Shown piece after piece: positions 1-6,599 of a stretch of 7,539 nucleotides of DNA. The first letter of the stretch is position 1; each line of letters opens with the position of its first letter. The notes below the pieces were generated by a model, which was not told where the DNA came from, made no database searches, and was given only the letters and a program-made list of their open reading frames with translations. This stretch comes from an uncultured Lacibacter sp. (GTDB lineage: Bacteria > Bacteroidota > Bacteroidia > Chitinophagales > Chitinophagaceae), in assembly GCF_946479605.1 (NCBI RefSeq), contig NZ_CAMLGT010000191.1:1-7539 (forward strand), in the 5' to 3' direction. A program made the translations under genes and the position numbers.

Positions 1-1766
1 AACAAACAGGTCGTATTCTTGATGGCCGTCGTTATAGTGATGGTTTGCACCAGGCTATTGAAGCAAAAGAGAATGTACACATTGAAGCGGCAACGCAAAC
101 GTATGCTACCATCACATTGCAGAACTACTTCCGTATGTATCACAAGCTTTGTGGTATGACGGGTACTGCGGAAACAGAAGCAGGTGAGTTCTGGGATATT
201 TACAAACTTGATGTTGTAAAAATTCCAACAAACCTGAACATGATCCGTGACGACAGGCAGGATCTGGTGTACAAAACCAAGCGTGAAAAATATAAAGCCG
301 TTATTGAAGAAATTGAAGTGATACGTGCCGCTGGCCGTCCGGTACTGGTGGGTACAACATCAGTAGAGGTGAGTGAGTTGCTGAGTAAGATGCTGCAGGT
401 GAAAAAAATTCCGCACAATGTATTGAACGCAAAACAACACGCCCGTGAAGCACAGGTGGTAGCCGAAGCTGGTTTAGCAGGTGCTGTAACCATTGCAACA
501 AACATGGCCGGTCGTGGTACAGATATTAAACTGGGGCCTGGAGTAAAAGATGCCGGTGGTTTAGCTATCCTTGGTACAGAACGTCACGATAGCCGTCGTG
601 TTGATCGCCAGTTACGTGGCCGTGCCGGCCGCCAGGGTGATCCCGGTTCTTCTCAATTCTATGTTTCACTGGAAGATGATCTGATGCGTATGTTCGGCAG
701 CGAACGTATTGCAGGCATGATGGACAAGCTTGGTTACAAAGAAGGTGAAGTGATCCAGCACAGCATGATCACCAAATCCATTGAGCGTGCACAGAAAAAA
801 GTTGAAGAAAACAACTTTGGTATCCGTAAGCGTTTGCTGGAGTATGATGATGTGATGAATAAACAGCGTTCTGCTATTTACACCCGTCGTAACCATGCGT
901 TGAGTGGTGAGCGTTTGGCGCTTGATACTGACAATGCATTCTATTCTGTTGCTGAAGGATTGATCGCTTCGTTTAAAGAACAGAACGATCATGAAGGCTT
1001 CAAGATGGCCTGTATCATGAACTTTGGTATTGATACGCAGATCAGCGCTGAACAACTTGATAAAGCTGATTCTAATTCATTGGCAGAAGCATTGTATGTT
1101 GAAGCTAAAACATCGTACCTGCGTAAGAATGATCATTTGAAGAAAGAAGCTTTACCGGTATTCCAGAACATCAAGGCAACACAAGGCGCACAGATTGAAA
1201 ATGTATTTGTGCCATTCAGTGATGGAAAACGTGGCTTGCAGGTATTGGCTGCCATGAACAAAACAATTGAAACAGGTGGTGCCGAATTGGTAAGTGCTTT
1301 GGAGCGCACTGCTACATTGGCCTTTATTGATGAAGCATGGAAAGAACACCTGCGTGCAATGGATGATCTGCGTACATCGGTACAAAACGCAACTTACGAG
1401 CAGAAAGACCCGTTGGTGATCTATAAAGTGGAAGCATTTACATTGTTTGAGCAATTGAACAGTGAGATCAATAAAAATATTGTTTCCTTCCTGGCACATG
1501 CAGGATTGCCTGTTGAGCAAACAAACCAGACACAGATCCGTGAAGGTCGTCAGCAGAAAACAGACATGAGTAAAATGCGCCAGAAGAAAGAAGATATGGT
1601 GGCTGCAGGTGCCGGCAACGAGTTGATGGAAACACCTGATTATTATGATCCTTCTGAAAATGTGAAACAGGAACCTGTCGTTACTGGGCCCAAAATCGGC
1701 CGTAACGATCCTTGCCCTTGCGGAAGTGGAAAGAAATACAAACAGTGTCACGGTAAAGACCTTTAA
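1..1766 (+). CDS. secA: Preprotein translocase subunit SecA, C-terminal part (5' end outside the window)
   Basis: SecA is the cytosolic ATPase motor that drives unfolded precursor proteins through the SecYEG channel. The frame is open from base 3, so the gene starts upstream; 587 codons remain of a protein that in Bacteroidota usually has about 1,000 or more residues. The fragment begins in the conserved TGR...[16 protein letters not shown] segment at the end of the first nucleotide-binding domain, followed by QNYFRMY and [10 protein letters not shown]. The second motor domain carries [11 protein letters not shown] and [15 protein letters not shown] (about bases 609-653), the motif V and VI region with arginine fingers. 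The helical scaffold follows ([12 protein letters not shown]; later [13 protein letters not shown]). The tail ends in a zinc-binding SEC-C motif, [14 protein letters not shown], with Cys codons at 1713, 1719 and 1746 and His at 1749, the site that in other bacteria binds SecB or ribosomes. A TTG at 45 is an internal leucine codon, not the start. The first motor domain and the Walker A motif lie outside the window. Confidence 0.98.
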   Translation, partial: QTGRILDGRRYSDGLHQAIEAKENVHIEAATQTYATITLQNYFRMYHKLCGMTGTAETEAGEFWDIYKLDVVKIPTNLNMIRDDRQDLVYKTKREKYKAVIEEIEVIRAAGRPVLVGTTSVEVSELLSKMLQVKKIPHNVLNAKQHAREAQVVAEAGLAGAVTIATNMAGRGTDIKLGPGVKDAGGLAILGTERHDSRRVDRQLRGRAGRQGDPGSSQFYVSLEDDLMRMFGSERIAGMMDKLGYKEGEVIQHSMITKSIERAQKKVEENNFGIRKRLLEYDDVMNKQRSAIYTRRNHALSGERLALDTDNAFYSVAEGLIASFKEQNDHEGFKMACIMNFGIDTQISAEQLDKADSNSLAEALYVEAKTSYLRKNDHLKKEALPVFQNIKATQGAQIENVFVPFSDGKRGLQVLAAMNKTIETGGAELVSALERTATLAFIDEAWKEHLRAMDDLRTSVQNATYEQKDPLVIYKVEAFTLFEQLNSEINKNIVSFLAHAGLPVEQTNQTQIREGRQQKTDMSKMRQKKEDMVAAGAGNELMETPDYYDPSENVKQEPVVTGPKIGRNDPCPCGSGKKYKQCHGKDL

Positions 1767-1770
1767 GATA

Positions 1771-1794
1771 AAACCTCCTTCGGGAGGTTTTTTT
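1771..1794 (+). terminator. Intrinsic terminator of secA
   Basis: A perfect 8-bp stem (AAACCTCC pairing with GGAGGTTT) closes a TTCG loop with a C-G closing pair, the extra-stable cUUCGg tetraloop. The 3' arm runs into an unbroken T tract ending at 1794. It begins 4 nt after the secA stop codon, so it should end secA transcription and separate it from deoC. Confidence 0.93.
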
Positions 1795-1855
1795 AGCTGT
1801 TATTGGTTGCTAAGTCAGACCGACAGACTGAAAAAATGAAACAACTTTTATTCGC

Positions 1856-1887
1856 ATTGTTTAGTACCTATTTAAAAAATACATTTG
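1856..1887 (+). promoter_or_regulatory. Candidate Bacteroidota-type promoter for deoC
   Basis: TACATTTG at 1880-1887 matches the Bacteroidota -7 consensus TAnnTTTG exactly. ATTG at 1856-1859 matches three of four bases of the -33 TTTG box, with a 20-nt spacer inside the usual 19-21 range. The box ends only 4 nt before the deoC ATG, so the predicted transcript start falls at or next to the start codon. It lies downstream of the secA terminator, where a new promoter is expected. This is a consensus match only; the sequence gives no transcript evidence. Confidence 0.55.
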
Positions 1888-1891
1888 AACC

Positions 1892-2551
1892 ATGAATATT
1901 GCGTCGTATATCGATCATACAATTTTAAAGCCCACTACACTCGTAAGCGATATTGAGCAACTCTGTACAGAAGCAACCATCTACAAATTTGCAGCGGTAT
2001 GTGTGCCTCCTCCGTTTACCAAGTTTGCCAAAGGATTACTCGGCGGAACGGATGTAAAAACTGCTACTGTCATTGGCTTTCCTTTCGGTTACTCCGCCAT
2101 TGAAGCAAAAGTGACTGAAACATTGCTGTCGATAGTAGATGGTGTGGATGAAATTGATATGGTGGCCAATATATCAGCCATTAAAAATGCCGACTGGAAT
2201 TTTATTAAGCATGAAGCTGAGGTGTTGATTCCGATGGCACATAAAAAAGAAAAGCACATCAAGATCATTATTGAAAGTGGCGTGCTTACCGATGAAGAAA
2301 TTATCCGTTGCTGCGAAATATATGCTGAACTTGGCGCAGATTTTGTAAAAACCTCGACAGGTTATGCGGAAAAAGGCGCTACTGTTGAAGCGGTGCAACT
2401 GATGAGGAAGCATTTGCCGTCTAATATAAAAATCAAAGCATCTGGTGGTATCCGGACATTTGCATTTGCCAAACAATTGGTAGAAGCAGGTGCAGACAGA
2501 TTAGGATGCAGTGCCAGCGTTGCCATTGTAAAAGAAAGTTTGAACCAGTAA
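1892..2551 (+). CDS. deoC: Deoxyribose-phosphate aldolase DeoC
   Basis: DeoC is a cytosolic class I aldolase that reversibly cleaves 2-deoxyribose-5-phosphate into acetaldehyde and glyceraldehyde-3-phosphate, letting cells use deoxynucleosides as carbon. The 219-residue length is typical of the short bacterial DeoC type. The start MNIASYIDHTILKPTT is the classic family N-terminus, which supports this ATG. Family motifs seen: VIGFPFG near residues 60-66, DEIDMV with Asp89, VKTSTGY with the Schiff-base Lys153, and IKASGGIR with Lys182 and its phosphate-binding glycines. These correspond to Asp102, Lys167 and Lys201 of the E. coli enzyme, so the active site looks complete. No Shine-Dalgarno sequence is visible; a TAnnTTTG box sits just upstream. 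The next gene begins 1 nt after its stop, suggesting co-transcription. No other nucleoside-catabolism gene (deoA, deoB, deoD) is in the window. Confidence 0.97.
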   Translation: MNIASYIDHTILKPTTLVSDIEQLCTEATIYKFAAVCVPPPFTKFAKGLLGGTDVKTATVIGFPFGYSAIEAKVTETLLSIVDGVDEIDMVANISAIKNADWNFIKHEAEVLIPMAHKKEKHIKIIIESGVLTDEEIIRCCEIYAELGADFVKTSTGYAEKGATVEAVQLMRKHLPSNIKIKASGGIRTFAFAKQLVEAGADRLGCSASVAIVKESLNQ

Positions 2552-2552
2552 T

Positions 2553-2999
2553 ATGAAAAAGATCGTCCTGTTGTGTGTAATTGTATTTGTTGCTTTTATG
2601 AGCAAAGCGCAAACTGTTGTTGATACTGTTGGCAGTTCAGTATATGTTGTAAAAGACAGCCGCCTTGATCTGCTGGTAAAGAAAAAAGCAGAGATCAACA
2701 AAAAAGCAGCTGACGCAAAGCGACCTACAAAAGGATTCCGCATACAGGTATTAAATACCACCGACCGCAACCAGGCATTGGCAGCAAAATCAAAATTGCT
2801 TACACTTTACCCCGATCAGAAAACATACCTGATGTACCAGGCACCTTATTTCAAAATACGTATCGGTAATTTCGTTGAAAGAGCCGAAGCCGATGATCTG
2901 AAAAAGGAACTGGCCCGTATGTTTCCTACGGGTGTGTTTGTAATACCAAGTGACATTGAATACAAGGCACCGCCGGAAAAAGAAGAAATCATTAAATAA
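2553..2999 (+). CDS. Secreted SPOR-domain protein
   Basis: This is a 148-residue exported protein. Residues 1-19 form a signal peptide: MKK, a hydrophobic core (IVLLCVIVFVAF), then SKA before Gln20, a signal peptidase I site with no lipobox cysteine. Residues 21-59 are a short Lys/Ala-rich linker. Residues 60-137 match a SPOR domain: GFRIQVLNTT opens the first strand, TLYPDQKTYLMYQAPYFKIRIGNF forms the middle, and AEADDLKKELARMFPTGVFVIP closes it. SPOR domains bind denuded (stem-peptide-free) peptidoglycan glycan strands, often at division septa, so a periplasmic cell-wall-binding role is inferred. There is no catalytic domain, so it may be an adaptor. It starts 1 nt after the deoC stop and probably shares its transcript. 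A functional link to deoC is not evident. Confidence 0.88.
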   Translation: MKKIVLLCVIVFVAFMSKAQTVVDTVGSSVYVVKDSRLDLLVKKKAEINKKAADAKRPTKGFRIQVLNTTDRNQALAAKSKLLTLYPDQKTYLMYQAPYFKIRIGNFVERAEADDLKKELARMFPTGVFVIPSDIEYKAPPEKEEIIK

Positions 3000-3024
3000 G
3001 TTTTATCTGTTGTACGTTATCTGT

Positions 3025-3039
3025 TCACCCAACGGGTGA
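3025..3039. repeat. Palindrome copy 1, TCACCC-N3-GGGTGA
   Basis: A perfect 6-bp inverted repeat with a 3-nt centre (AAC) lies 25 nt after the SPOR gene stop. No T tract follows, so it does not look like an ordinary terminator. It falls just upstream of a -7-like box and is nearly the same as the palindrome at 3068-3082. It could be a protein-binding site or an RNA hairpin. Confidence 0.6.
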
Positions 3040-3044
3040 CTATA

Positions 3045-3052
3045 TAACTTTG
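3045..3052 (+). promoter_or_regulatory. Candidate -7 box (TAACTTTG) in the spacer before the amidohydrolase gene
   Basis: The 8 bases match the Bacteroidota -7 consensus TAnnTTTG exactly. The expected -33 position holds only TCTG (3020-3023, spacer 21 nt), a poor match to TTTG. If active, its transcript would start near 3056-3059 and carry a leader of about 77 nt containing the second palindrome and the terminator before the amidohydrolase ATG. A chance match in AT-rich DNA is quite possible. Confidence 0.3.
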
Positions 3053-3067
3053 ATTAGTGATGATCAG

Positions 3068-3082
3068 TCATCCTTCGGATGA
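3068..3082. repeat. Palindrome copy 2, TCATCC-N3-GGATGA
   Basis: A perfect 6-bp inverted repeat with a 3-nt centre (TTC). It differs from the copy at 3025-3039 in the stem by a single paired change (C-G to T-A) that keeps the symmetry, plus two centre bases. The centres of the two copies are 43 bp apart. Its left arm could instead pair with GATGA at 3059-3063 (loop TCAG), so two exclusive folds are possible in RNA. Confidence 0.6.
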
Positions 3083-3094
3083 ACAGTCATTAAG

Positions 3095-3119
3095 AAAGCC
3101 TGCCACGTTGCAGGTTTTT
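3095..3119 (+). terminator. Intrinsic terminator between the SPOR and amidohydrolase genes
   Basis: AAAGCCTGC (3095-3103) pairs with GCAGGTTTT (3110-3118) through nine pairs, one of them a G-U wobble, around the loop CACGTT, and the T run reaches 3119. It should end the deoC-SPOR transcript. It sits only 15 nt before the amidohydrolase start codon, so any transcript starting upstream would have to pass it to express that gene. Confidence 0.82.
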
Positions 3120-3120
3120 G

Positions 3121-3128
3121 TATTTTTG
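3121..3128 (+). promoter_or_regulatory. Candidate -7 box (TATTTTTG) for the amidohydrolase gene
   Basis: TATTTTTG matches TAnnTTTG exactly, directly follows the terminator T tract, and ends 6 nt before the ATG at 3135. No TTG is seen 19-21 nt upstream, where the terminator stem lies, so the -33 box is absent or very weak. If used, it would give an mRNA with almost no leader. Confidence 0.35.
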
Positions 3129-3134
3129 CGCATC

Positions 3135-4316
3135 ATGTTAAAACAACAGATTCAGACTCTCGCCAAACAGTACAAGGAAGAATTTATTGCAGTACGTCAT
3201 CACCTGCATGCAAATCCTGAACTCAGTTACAAAGAATTTGAAACATCAAAGTTTGTACAATCGAAACTTCAGGAGTTTGGTATTCCGTTTACGGTAATGG
3301 CTGAAACGGGTGTGGTTGGTTTGATCGAGGGAAAGAACCCATCAGCAAAAGTGATTGCACTCCGTGCCGATATGGATGCATTGCCGATACTGGAAGAAAA
3401 TGATGTGCCGTACAAATCGAAAGTGGATGGTGTAATGCATGCCTGCGGACATGATGTACACACCACCTGTTTGTTGGGTGCTGCAAAAATCCTCAACGAA
3501 TTAAAAGCTGAATGGGAAGGAACAGTGAAGCTCATCTTTCAACCCGGCGAGGAAAAAAATCCCGGCGGTGCCAGTATCATGATCAAAGAAGGTGTGCTTG
3601 AAAACCCCAAACCGCAATGCATTTTTGGTTTGCATGTGCATCCCGGTTTGCAGTTGGGGCAATTAAGTTTCCGTGGCGGTAAAGTAATGGCCAGTGCCGA
3701 TGAGTTATACATCGCCGTTAGAGGAAAAGGTGGTCATGCAGCCGCTCCGCATTTGGCAGTTGATCCTATCTTGATCGCATCGCACATGGTAGTGAGTTTG
3801 CAGCAGATCATCAGCCGTAACCGTAATCCGCATAATCCATCAGTGTTATCCATTACAGCATTCAATGCAGGAACCACCACCAATGTTATTCCCAATGAAG
3901 TAAAGATCATGGGGACCTTCCGTGCAATGGATGAGCAATGGCGTTTTGAAGCACACGATCTCATTCGACGTAATGCAAAACTGTTGGTTGAAAGTATGGG
4001 TGGTGAACTTGATCTGCATATTGATGTCGGTTATCCAACAGTTTATAATAACGAAGCGCTGAATGAAAAAGCAAAATCAAAAGCTGCTGAATTTTTAGGA
4101 TCAGCACATGTAGAAGAAACAGAGTTGCGGATGGGTGCTGAAGATTTTGGTTATTACTCGCAGGTGATTCCCGGTTGTTTCTTTCGCTTAGGTGTTATGA
4201 ACAAAGCAAAAGGTATCAGCAGCGGTGTACACACACCAACTTTTAATATTGATGAAGATGCAATTGAAACAGGTATGGCAATGATGGCGTGGTTGGGGAG
4301 TACAATTGAGCCGTAG
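3135..4316 (+). CDS. M20 family metallopeptidase (M20D amidohydrolase)
   Basis: This is a cytosolic metal-dependent hydrolase of the M20D group, which removes acyl or amino acid groups from amides such as hippurate, N-acetyl amino acids and N-acyl conjugates; its exact substrate cannot be read from the sequence. The 393-residue length is usual for the family. Motifs: RHHLHANPELS near the N-terminus, RADMDALP with Asp79, HACGHDVHT with Cys104 and His106, FQPGEE with catalytic Glu139 and metal-ligand Glu140, GLHVHP with His167, and SSGVHTPTF with His366. These give the Cys/His/Glu/His/His metal set of M20D enzymes. GKGGHAA with His201 lies in the dimerisation (lid) domain. The frame is open upstream to a GTG at 3057, but MLKQQIQTLAKQ is the normal family start and the extra 26 codons would cover a terminator hairpin, so 3135 was chosen. 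No signal peptide is seen. It ends tail to tail with the next gene, 1 nt between the stops. Confidence 0.93.
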   Translation: MLKQQIQTLAKQYKEEFIAVRHHLHANPELSYKEFETSKFVQSKLQEFGIPFTVMAETGVVGLIEGKNPSAKVIALRADMDALPILEENDVPYKSKVDGVMHACGHDVHTTCLLGAAKILNELKAEWEGTVKLIFQPGEEKNPGGASIMIKEGVLENPKPQCIFGLHVHPGLQLGQLSFRGGKVMASADELYIAVRGKGGHAAAPHLAVDPILIASHMVVSLQQIISRNRNPHNPSVLSITAFNAGTTTNVIPNEVKIMGTFRAMDEQWRFEAHDLIRRNAKLLVESMGGELDLHIDVGYPTVYNNEALNEKAKSKAAEFLGSAHVEETELRMGAEDFGYYSQVIPGCFFRLGVMNKAKGISSGVHTPTFNIDEDAIETGMAMMAWLGSTIEP

Positions 4317-4317
4317 A

Positions 4318-4851
4318 TTACTGTTTCAAATATTCTTTCGGTATCAACAAATCTTTATTCTCCGTTTGCCAGAACACCGTTAATATCCACCAACGTTTTC
4401 CATCGTTATACAATTGAATGCTGTTGATGCCACGCATGAATGGTTCAGCATCTGTCATCGTCTTTCTTGCTTCATACGTACTGAAGCAATGGGCAATATG
4501 TCCGTACACTTCCTGCTTGCGGTGAATTTCTTTTTCGAAAAATCCATTCTTTTCCAATACAGGTCCGTTACCGGTAATATATTCCTCAACGGTTAATACA
4601 CGTTTCACCACTTCGCCGTTGGGTCGCACAGCTGTTGCTACTAATTTTCCTTCAGGCAAAAACAAACTACGCATACGGTTCCAGTTTCTTGCTTCACCTG
4701 CCGGTCCGCTGATAACATTGTACAACGCTGCAATAATAGCATCAATGCTTATTACATCTTCTTCTGCAGCTGTAACAGGATGAGTTTTTGTTTGTGCTGT
4801 AGCAGAATCAACAAAAAAAAGGACGAATAAAACAGTTAAAAGTTTCTTCAC
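4318..4851 (-). CDS. Secreted NTF2/SnoaL-like protein
   Basis: This is a 177-residue exported protein. Residues 1-19 form a signal peptide (MKKLLTVLFVLFFV core, then SATA before Gln20) with a signal peptidase I site and no lipobox. The mature part resembles the NTF2-like cone fold: an N-terminal helix (DAIIAALYNVISG), WNRMRSLFLPEGKLV, a TVEEYI segment, then paired strands IAHCFSTYEARK and GINSIQLYNDGKRWWILTVFWQTE, as in SnoaL/DUF4440 relatives. No catalytic residues can be assigned, and members range from small-molecule enzymes to binding proteins, so the function is unknown. The start is GTG: no in-frame ATG is found between it and about 50 nt upstream, and MKK plus the hydrophobic core fits a signal peptide. 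It is the only minus-strand gene, convergent with the amidohydrolase and divergent from the papain-like gene. Confidence 0.78.
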   Translation of the reverse strand: MKKLLTVLFVLFFVDSATAQTKTHPVTAAEEDVISIDAIIAALYNVISGPAGEARNWNRMRSLFLPEGKLVATAVRPNGEVVKRVLTVEEYITGNGPVLEKNGFFEKEIHRKQEVYGHIAHCFSTYEARKTMTDAEPFMRGINSIQLYNDGKRWWILTVFWQTENKDLLIPKEYLKQ

Positions 4852-4893
4852 GATTATTTTTTTGTAAGATACGCCCGGTATATGCTGCAGCTG

Positions 4894-4924
4894 TTTCCAC
4901 TCTTCAAAAATTACATTACATTTA
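4894..4924 (+). promoter_or_regulatory. Candidate promoter for the papain-like gene in the divergent spacer
   Basis: The 95-nt spacer 4852-4946 separates two divergent genes, so it should hold a promoter for each. On the plus strand, TACATTTA at 4917-4924 matches TAnnTTTG in all but the last base, and TTTC at 4894-4897 sits 19 nt upstream in place of TTTG. The predicted leader is about 17 nt. On the minus strand only a poor match (TATCTTAC, complement of 4864-4871) was found for the NTF2-like gene. The spacer also holds an 8-bp palindrome GCTGCAGC (4884-4891) and an ATAC/GTAT dyad (4869-4881), both too short to interpret. Confidence 0.35.
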
Positions 4925-4946
4925 ATCAGTTTAAAAACACTTAGCT

Positions 4947-6581
4947 ATGCCAATACGTATGACAGACGATCCGCAGGATCAACAGGAACAACACAGTAAC
5001 GATGGTGGTGGAGGTGGAAATTTTCCCATTGGCCCGGGTGGCGGTGGTGGAAGAGGAGGAGGTGGAGGGTTGCTGAACTTGCTGCCTTTATTACTTAGTT
5101 TATTTGGTCGAGGTGGCGGTGGCGGCAAAGGAATTATTCTTTTGCTGGTACTTGGAGCAGGTGCTTACTTCGTGTTAGGTCGTGGTGGTTGTAACATCAG
5201 TGATATTGCCAATCTTGCCACCGGTGGTTTTTTAGATCCCAAACAATTTGAAAAAGCAGAAATATACGAACCGCTTGCTGATGATGATACAAAGAATCCA
5301 TTACCGGAAGCGGCCAACCTGCAACGGTTTTGTCCTACCCCTCAAAACCAGGGATCGCAGGGAAGTTGCGTGGCATGGAGCAGTGCGTTTGCAGCGCATA
5401 CTATTCTTGAATCAGCACGCACAGGTGAGCAGCCAAATAATGTAGCATTCTCACCTTCCTTCATGTATAACCAAATCGGGTTGGAAGGTTGTCAGGGTTC
5501 TTACATTATCCGTGCAATGGAATTTATGACCAAGCGTGGTGATGTGCCTTATGATCAATTCCCTTACACCGATCAGGATTGTCAGCAACAGCCCGATAAC
5601 AGTTTGCAGCAACAAGCTTTGCAATATCGGATGCGTGGCTTCAACCGACTGAGTTTAGGCGACAGGAATGATGCTGTTGATCAGCGTGCCATCAAAGAAA
5701 ATCTTGCGCAAGGTGCACCTGTAGTTATTGGTATGATGGTGGGACAAAGTTTTATGCAGTCAATGATGGGGCAGGATCTTTGGGTGCCGGCATCGGGCGA
5801 CAGAAGTATGATGGGCTTTGGTGGTCATGCCATGTGTGTGGTGGGTTACGATGATAAAAAATACGGCGGTTCTTTTTTGTTGATGAACAGCTGGGGAACA
5901 GAATGGGGTACCAATGGTTTTGCCTGGGTGCGTTATGGCGATTTTCAAACCTATGTTCGTGAAGCGTATGGTGTAAACCCGATGCATGCGGGTAATGAAA
6001 ATGCACAACAGTTTGCATGCGAGGTTGGGCTGGTTAGTGTGCAGTATGATGGAAAGAAAACAGTGGCCGGCAGTTACATTCCGTTACGTTCTATTGGCGG
6101 TAACCGGTTTGAAACAAATGCTCCAATTCGTCCCGGCGATAAATTTAAAATGGAGCTGAAGAATACAACTGAATGTTACGTGTATGTATTCGGTAAAGAA
6201 GTAGATGGAACAAGTTATACACTGTTCCCCTATCCACGTACCGATGATCCAACCAAAACAAAGTATTCTCCTTTTTGTGGTATTACAGGTGTGCGCTTGT
6301 TTCCAAAAGATAAAAGTATGACACCGGATAGTATTGGCACAGGTGGCGGGCGTGATGTAATTGCTGTTGTGGTGAGTAAAAAAGAATTAGACTGGTATCA
6401 GCTCAATCAACAGATCAGTGCCGATCCTTCGGCTGATTTTGGCAGCAGGCTCAACCGTGCATTAAGTTCCTCACTCATCCGCAATGTCCGTTACTCATCA
6501 ACTAATAATGGAACCATGCGTTTTGATGTAACAGGCGACGCCAATAATGTGGTAGCGTGTATTGTTGAAATAACGAAGTAA
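4947..6581 (+). CDS. Membrane-anchored papain-family (C1) cysteine peptidase with glycine-rich N-terminus and DUF4384-like C-terminus
   Basis: This is a 544-residue multidomain protein. Residues 1-19 are polar (DDPQDQQEQ); 20-41 are glycine-rich; 42-53 (LLNLLPLLLSLF) are hydrophobic; a second glycine cluster (54-60) precedes a likely membrane helix at 61-78 (KGIILLLVLGAGAYFVLG). The papain-like domain spans about 125-345: Gln135 (oxyanion hole) and nucleophile Cys141 in NQGSQGSCVAW, His294 in GGHAMCVVGYD, and Asn314 in LLMNSWGTEWG, so the catalytic set is complete. The usual Cys three residues before the nucleophile is Gln138. About 395-490 resembles DUF4384 (DKFKMELKN, YTLFPYP, RLFPKD, DVIAVVVSKKEL), a domain of unknown role often found with peptidase or signalling domains. 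No inhibitory propeptide like that of plant or animal papains is evident. There is no classical signal peptide; the catalytic part lies after the membrane segment, but its side of the membrane is not certain. Substrate unknown. The DUF4442 gene follows after 18 nt. Confidence 0.88.
   Translation: MPIRMTDDPQDQQEQHSNDGGGGGNFPIGPGGGGGRGGGGGLLNLLPLLLSLFGRGGGGGKGIILLLVLGAGAYFVLGRGGCNISDIANLATGGFLDPKQFEKAEIYEPLADDDTKNPLPEAANLQRFCPTPQNQGSQGSCVAWSSAFAAHTILESARTGEQPNNVAFSPSFMYNQIGLEGCQGSYIIRAMEFMTKRGDVPYDQFPYTDQDCQQQPDNSLQQQALQYRMRGFNRLSLGDRNDAVDQRAIKENLAQGAPVVIGMMVGQSFMQSMMGQDLWVPASGDRSMMGFGGHAMCVVGYDDKKYGGSFLLMNSWGTEWGTNGFAWVRYGDFQTYVREAYGVNPMHAGNENAQQFACEVGLVSVQYDGKKTVAGSYIPLRSIGGNRFETNAPIRPGDKFKMELKNTTECYVYVFGKEVDGTSYTLFPYPRTDDPTKTKYSPFCGITGVRLFPKDKSMTPDSIGTGGGRDVIAVVVSKKELDWYQLNQQISADPSADFGSRLNRALSSSLIRNVRYSSTNNGTMRFDVTGDANNVVACIVEITK
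5004..5126 (+). repeat. Glycine-codon low-complexity tracts in the papain-like gene
   Basis: GGN-rich stretches at about 5004-5069 and 5106-5126 encode runs of four to five glycines (GGGGG, GGGGGRGGGGG, GRGGGGG) on both sides of a short hydrophobic segment. The glycine codons are mixed (GGT, GGA, GGC, GGG), which suggests selection for the peptide rather than recent DNA slippage of one unit. The likely role is a flexible linker next to the membrane segment. Confidence 0.85.
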
Positions 6582-6596
6582 AAACGATTACATTTT
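6564..6596 (+). promoter_or_regulatory. Candidate promoter for the DUF4442 gene
   Basis: TACATTTT at 6589-6596 matches TAnnTTTG except for the last base. GTTG at 6564-6567, inside the end of the papain-like gene, is three of four to TTTG with a 21-nt spacer. The box ends 3 nt before the DUF4442 ATG. The gene could equally be co-transcribed with the papain-like gene, since only 18 nt separate them and there is no terminator. Confidence 0.35.
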
Positions 6597-6599
6597 TTC

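Noticed and set aside
666..1055. 129-codon minus-strand open frame inside secA
   Set aside because: Shadow of secA; no recognisable motif and no promoter.
1152..1751. 199-codon open frame on the minus strand inside secA
   Set aside because: It lies entirely opposite a strongly conserved secA region. Its Cys/Phe/His-rich composition is typical of an antisense shadow, and no family is recognisable.
3057..3134. In-frame N-terminal extension of the amidohydrolase from GTG 3057 or ATG 3060
   Set aside because: It would code through a palindrome and an intrinsic terminator, and the added residues do not resemble the family. MLKQQIQTLAKQ at 3135 is the usual start.
4911..4924. TTACA-TTACA tandem in the divergent spacer as a regulatory repeat
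   Set aside because: Only two 5-nt copies in AT-rich DNA, overlapping the candidate -7 box; not distinguishable from chance.
5004..5126. GGN-rich tract as a candidate DNA repeat array or CRISPR-like element
   Set aside because: It is in frame, codes for glycine with mixed codons, and has no regular repeat-spacer structure.
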